9,906 nt of DNA from an uncultured Clostridia bacterium. Lineage in GTDB: Bacteria > Bacillota > Clostridia > Christensenellales > Borkfalkiaceae. Positions within the stretch are counted from its first letter, which is position 1. Each line of letters begins with the position of its first letter. Below the pieces are notes generated by a model. It saw only the letters and a program-made list of their open reading frames with translations, was not told the origin of the DNA and ran no database searches. Made by a program: the position numbers and the translations under genes. Positions 7,701 to 9,906 of the stretch are shown here, in pieces. The stretch covers positions 1 through 9,906 of the forward strand of contig CAMOXE010000012.1 in the NCBI GenBank assembly GCA_946628865.1, written 5' to 3'.

Positions 7701-8160
7701 CATAGAGGGCGAAAAGCCGTCGGAGGGTATAGATCTCGACGTCCGCATGGACGCGTATATTCCGGAAAGTTACGTTGCCGTTTCCGCCTCGCGCATGGAT
7801 ATATACAAACAAATCGCTGAAATCAAGGACGAAAACGACAAGGAAAGAATACTTTCGTCTTTGGAGGAAAATTACGGGAAAGTGCCTGTAGAAGTCGATA
7901 ATCTCGTAAAAATAGCCGAACTCAAACTCGCTGCCGTGAAAAAAGGCGCGATAAAACTGCTGCTTACCGAAAAGAAAGCGGAGATAGTTCTCGGGGCTAT
8001 GGAAAACTTAAAACAGCCCGGGTTTTTACAGCGCGTCACCGAAATGAAAGGCGAGGTAACGCTGTCGCTTTCGGAAAACAACCCGGTGTTAAGTTTTAAA
8101 ACCGACGGAAGAAAGGCGGGATATATCGCCTCGAAAATGCGTTACGTCCTCGGCGATTGA
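4750..8160 (+). CDS. mfd: Transcription-repair coupling factor Mfd
   Basis: At 1136 residues it has the full length of Mfd (1148 in E. coli). Mfd is a DNA translocase that removes RNA polymerase stalled at lesions and recruits UvrA for excision repair. The N-terminal third is the degenerate UvrB-like module, including VRGDIFEVYP (166-175). The CarD-like RNA polymerase interaction domain begins near 485 (DYAVHEVHGIGYVKG). Superfamily 2 motor motifs follow: Walker A GDVGFGKT (630-637), DEEQ (731-734), TATPIPRT (757-764), ENGID (874-878) and QLKGRVGRS (900-908). The C-terminal TRCF domain covers about 985-1090. ATG at 4750 is the only reasonable start: upstream in frame there is a stop and no start codon, and the N-terminus fits the family. 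There is no clear Shine-Dalgarno before it, which is odd for this organism. No convincing terminator follows the gene. Confidence 0.98.
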   Translation: MINALIDFDKTGGDGKAVVDAVRGGIPSAAFGVGFAAKCVLAVNLKLPVLYIVKDALSAMKVKDELSALSGEKAVFLNAKDDVLLYKNSFDKTSLYLRLSALYDISRGAKYVVATFESLMQLFPSSVLSLTVKKGENHDLDELKNSLVKMGYKRSEFAEYKGTFAVRGDIFEVYPINSEKVYRADFFGDEVESIRAYEPGGQDKETVDCFTVVAATDVILREGDNRLIRERLEKSVEKFKREKAGDGARALAREIIETAEENPTDDRLQAVMPIIEGVTDDFLSFMPEDTAVIFDECKLLSDALSAIEKEHAERCLNLIENGKAFDFTPQQMTDSRKLLARLLKKRNLAVQTITSSINFFSPLKVFSLKTSVVARYSASPTALFTDIANWKYGGYKVLVCTGSDTRAENFIKELESRGTSAIRSDNPEFLSGTATVTSAFLPTGVIYHPSKIAIIGTGDIYVAADKEKRIKRRRGDMFQAPETGDYAVHEVHGIGYVKGVKRITTQEGSKDYVAVEYKGGDILYVGVDSMDKLTKYVGGEKPALSKIGGKEFERVKERVKASIAAMTINLKALYRARKDKKGFRFSPETSLSKEFDDAFEFEATEDQLRSEEEIKADMESDKVMDRLLCGDVGFGKTEVAFRAAFKAIADGKQVALVCPTTILCDQHYRNAKERFAPFGVRVASLDRFVSEKNQKKVVEQLIAGDIDFVIGTHRLFGKDVGFKDLGLLILDEEQRFGVEHKEKLKLLKENVDTLTMTATPIPRTLHMSLSGIRDISTINTPPKSRIPVQAYVSEESDALIADAVRRETARGGQTLVLYNRVESIYKFAEDVRRIVPEAKIVVAHGQMDKSTLESNVLKFYGGEYDVLIATTIIENGIDLPRANTLVVIDADKLGLSTLYQLKGRVGRSNVMAHAYFTYKRDKVLSDASYKRLAALMEFTEMGSGYKIALRDLEIRGAGNILGREQHGHMDKIGYELYSKLLRESIEGEKPSEGIDLDVRMDAYIPESYVAVSASRMDIYKQIAEIKDENDKERILSSLEENYGKVPVEVDNLVKIAELKLAAVKKGAIKLLLTEKKAEIVLGAMENLKQPGFLQRVTEMKGEVTLSLSENNPVLSFKTDGRKAGYIASKMRYVLGD

Positions 8161-8212
8161 CTTATTTTGGAAAAATTTATTCAGATTTTCACAAAAACGC
8201 CCTTAAAAAACC

Positions 8213-8241
8213 TTGCAATCGAATTGATTATTTAGTATAAT
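8213..8241 (+). promoter_or_regulatory. Sigma-A-type promoter of the parvulin-like lipoprotein gene
   Basis: TTGCAA (8213-8218) and TATAAT (8236-8241) are separated by exactly 17 bases. The predicted transcription start is near 8248, which gives a leader of about 66 bases. Both hexamers and the spacing are identical to those of the prs promoter. The gene can therefore be expressed independently of mfd, although read-through from mfd also seems possible. Confidence 0.8.
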
Positions 8242-8255
8242 AATAAAGAATATCC

Positions 8256-8286
8256 GTCTTGAATGGGCGAAGTATCTTTTCAAGAC
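8256..8286 (+). promoter_or_regulatory. Perfect inverted repeat in the predicted 5' leader
   Basis: GTCTTGAA (8256-8263) and TTCAAGAC (8279-8286) are perfect inverted repeats separated by 15 bases. They start about 8 bases after the predicted transcription start and end 16 bases before the ribosome binding site. The element could be a DNA operator for a dimeric regulator or a hairpin at the 5' end of the mRNA. It does not match the CIRCE, CtsR or LexA consensus sequences that I know. There is no T-run after it, so it is not a simple attenuator. Confidence 0.55.
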
Positions 8287-8302
8287 CGCAAAACTTACAA
8301 GT

Positions 8303-8307
8303 AGGAG
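8303..8307 (+). promoter_or_regulatory. Ribosome binding site of the lipoprotein gene
   Basis: AGGAG lies 6 bases before the ATG at 8314. It fixes the start of the last gene, whose first residues then form a classic lipoprotein signal peptide. Confidence 0.85.
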
Positions 8308-8313
8308 AGCCCT

Positions 8314-9906
8314 ATGAAGAAACTGTTGTTAAAAATGATTTCCGCCGTATGCGCGGTCGCGTTATCGACCGGGCTTATAGCGGGCTGCGGATTATTTCAG
8401 GCAGACGCCGAGAGAGATATGGCGCAAGTGGTCGCCACCGTGCAGATAAACGAAACGATAACGCCGAAGAACATCTATAAAAGGGATATGACGGCGGCGT
8501 TCGTTGCTTACGGATACAATTACGTTCAGAATTATTCTTACACCACTTCCGCGGCGTATAAACTTATTTTGGACAATCTCGTAAACAACGCGGTGATAGT
8601 TCAGCAGTCGAGATACGAACTTGCGGAAAAATCCGCGACGGCGGAATATAAAAAAGCGCTTATCGGCGCGGAGGAAAGAAAGACTTCGATAGAAAATCTC
8701 TATAACGACGGTTATTTATATCTTTTCGCCTCCGACGAGGAAAAGGCGGAGTTTAACAAAACGACCAAAGAAAAAGCAGGTACTACAGCTTACGTTACCG
8801 CTTTAAACAAGTATGTTTACGACTTGTATAAAGACAAAACCGACTATAAAGCGAATTACGACGCGTTCGCGTTTATTTCCGAAAAGGACGCTTACGCGGC
8901 GATAGCGACCGCGATAGACAACGTGAACGGGCTTATAGACTCGTTTGCGTCAACCGACGAGGAAGAGGACGAACACGAGGAATATTCTTATACCGTCAGA
9001 ACGACGCCCACGATGGAGGCGGAAGAAGAGGACGACGCGAAACTCCTCGAAGAATACAAGGCTAAGAAGATCGATGTTTCGGGCGACAGAGCCGCGACTT
9101 TCGGCAAGGCGAAGGCGAGACTTGTAAATCTCAATCTTATCGGCAAGGACGAAACCGTCGACGGAAAAGAAACCAAAGTCTTACTTTCCTATTCGTATTT
9201 TAACGACGTGGTAAAATCGGCTGCGGATTCGGCTATAGTCTCGGTTTACGAGCAAGCGCTCAAGAACATGTCGGATATAAATTACGCCAACGCGACCGCC
9301 GAGAATAAGGATAATATACTTGACAACCTTTGGGCTCAATACGAAGAACTTAAGCGTACACAGAAAGCGGAGTACGACGGAAGTCTTTCTGCTTACGAAA
9401 CTCAACTTGCCGCGGTAGGCGAGAATACTTTCGTAGCGTACAATCCTCGCGGCGGATACTTCTACGTTTCGCACCTTCTTATAGGGTATACCGACGAACA
9501 GAAAACGGCGGTGGACAAGATAACTTCGGATAAAGACGCTACCAAGACGAGCATACAAGCCGCCGTCGACGCGCTTGCGAGCGAGATAGTTATAGAAGAT
9601 CAGCGGGCGAGTTGGGTGCTTTCAAACTACGGAACTTATAACGGAAACGACTTTACGTTCTCGGATAAATACGTTTACGACACCAAAGGCGAACTTGCGA
9701 AATTCCATGGCAAAATAGGAGAGGTTAAGACCTATAAGAACAAAGACGACGACGGCAACGAAGTTAATCTGTTTGCTTTCGCGGACGTAAAAGCGGAAAA
9801 AATTCCTTATGCCGACTTTACAAAACTCGCCGCAAAATACATCACGGGTAACGACCGTGAGATAGTTCTCAACACCTTGTACGACGGCACGGCGGGAATA
9901 AACAGA
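8314..9906 (+). CDS. SurA/PrsA-like lipoprotein with parvulin domain, 3' end outside window
   Basis: The frame is open from ATG 8314 to the end of the window: 531 residues and still no stop. Residues 1-25 form a lipoprotein signal peptide (MKKLLLKM, hydrophobic core, lipobox LIAGC with C25), so the mature protein should be anchored to the outer face of the membrane. Residues about 38-110 (VVATVQINETITPKNIY, LDNLVNNAVIVQQS) resemble the helical SurA/PrsA N-terminal chaperone domain. A very acidic segment spans 215-241. GGYFYVSHLLIGYTDEQ (380-396) matches the first strand of parvulin PPIase domains, with the conserved histidine H387. A region near 499-531 (YADFTKLAAKY, then DGTAGIN) resembles later parvulin elements. 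About 100 residues in between look like an insertion. The position directly after mfd is common in Clostridia for such foldases. Likely role: folding of exported proteins. Catalytic activity cannot be judged because the domain is cut off. Confidence 0.8.
   Translation, partial: MKKLLLKMISAVCAVALSTGLIAGCGLFQADAERDMAQVVATVQINETITPKNIYKRDMTAAFVAYGYNYVQNYSYTTSAAYKLILDNLVNNAVIVQQSRYELAEKSATAEYKKALIGAEERKTSIENLYNDGYLYLFASDEEKAEFNKTTKEKAGTTAYVTALNKYVYDLYKDKTDYKANYDAFAFISEKDAYAAIATAIDNVNGLIDSFASTDEEEDEHEEYSYTVRTTPTMEAEEEDDAKLLEEYKAKKIDVSGDRAATFGKAKARLVNLNLIGKDETVDGKETKVLLSYSYFNDVVKSAADSAIVSVYEQALKNMSDINYANATAENKDNILDNLWAQYEELKRTQKAEYDGSLSAYETQLAAVGENTFVAYNPRGGYFYVSHLLIGYTDEQKTAVDKITSDKDATKTSIQAAVDALASEIVIEDQRASWVLSNYGTYNGNDFTFSDKYVYDTKGELAKFHGKIGEVKTYKNKDDDGNEVNLFAFADVKAEKIPYADFTKLAAKYITGNDREIVLNTLYDGTAGINR

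Noticed and set aside
8161..8212. Possible terminator directly after mfd
   Set aside because: The best pairing is GAAAA with TTTTC and has no G/C-rich stem or following T-run. The stretch otherwise looks like plain AT-rich DNA ahead of the promoter.
8259..8480. A 73-codon + strand frame overlapping the start of the lipoprotein gene
   Set aside because: It conflicts with the lipoprotein frame, which has a good ribosome binding site and signal peptide. Its product is Arg-rich with no known features.

Overview
The window is about 9.9 kb of tightly packed bacterial chromosome with every supported gene on the + strand. The gene set and order (rlmH-tadA, then prs-pth-mfd followed by a SurA/PrsA-like lipoprotein), the strong GGAGG-type ribosome binding sites, the sigma-A-type promoters and the lipoprotein signal all suggest a Gram-positive Firmicute of the Clostridia. 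The base composition is moderate in GC, and AUA and GCG codons are used heavily. An uncultured gut lineage is plausible, but I cannot assign a genus from the sequence alone.

Region 1 (1-3099) is a chain of four genes read without gaps. It holds the C-terminal part of an FtsX/MacB-type ABC permease (its start lies before the window), a CPBP/CAAX-type intramembrane protease, the 23S rRNA methyltransferase RlmH and the tRNA adenosine deaminase TadA. Successive genes overlap by 1, 4 and 4 bases, so they are very likely co-transcribed and translationally coupled. A Rho-independent terminator that contains the tadA stop codon ends this unit.

Region 2 (3100-8160) starts with a textbook promoter and carries prs (PRPP synthase), pth (peptidyl-tRNA hydrolase, GTG start) and mfd (transcription-repair coupling factor). 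This is the conserved Gram-positive prs-pth-mfd order, without the ctc and fin genes found in Bacillus subtilis. A strong 12-bp hairpin without a U-tract fills the pth-mfd gap, and mfd has no recognisable Shine-Dalgarno sequence.

Region 3 (8161-9906) has a second promoter with the same hexamers and spacing as the prs promoter. It also has a perfect 8-bp inverted repeat in the predicted 5' leader. The last gene is a long lipoprotein that runs off the end of the window. It has a SurA-like N-terminal region, an acidic insertion and the first strand of a parvulin (peptidyl-prolyl isomerase) domain, so it is most likely an extracytoplasmic foldase.

The window is mainly conserved housekeeping sequence: translation and RNA modification, PRPP supply, DNA repair and envelope functions. 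I saw no mobile element, CRISPR array, tRNA or rRNA gene, and no clear undescribed system. The most interesting parts are the unusual parvulin lipoprotein and the two RNA-hairpin candidates.
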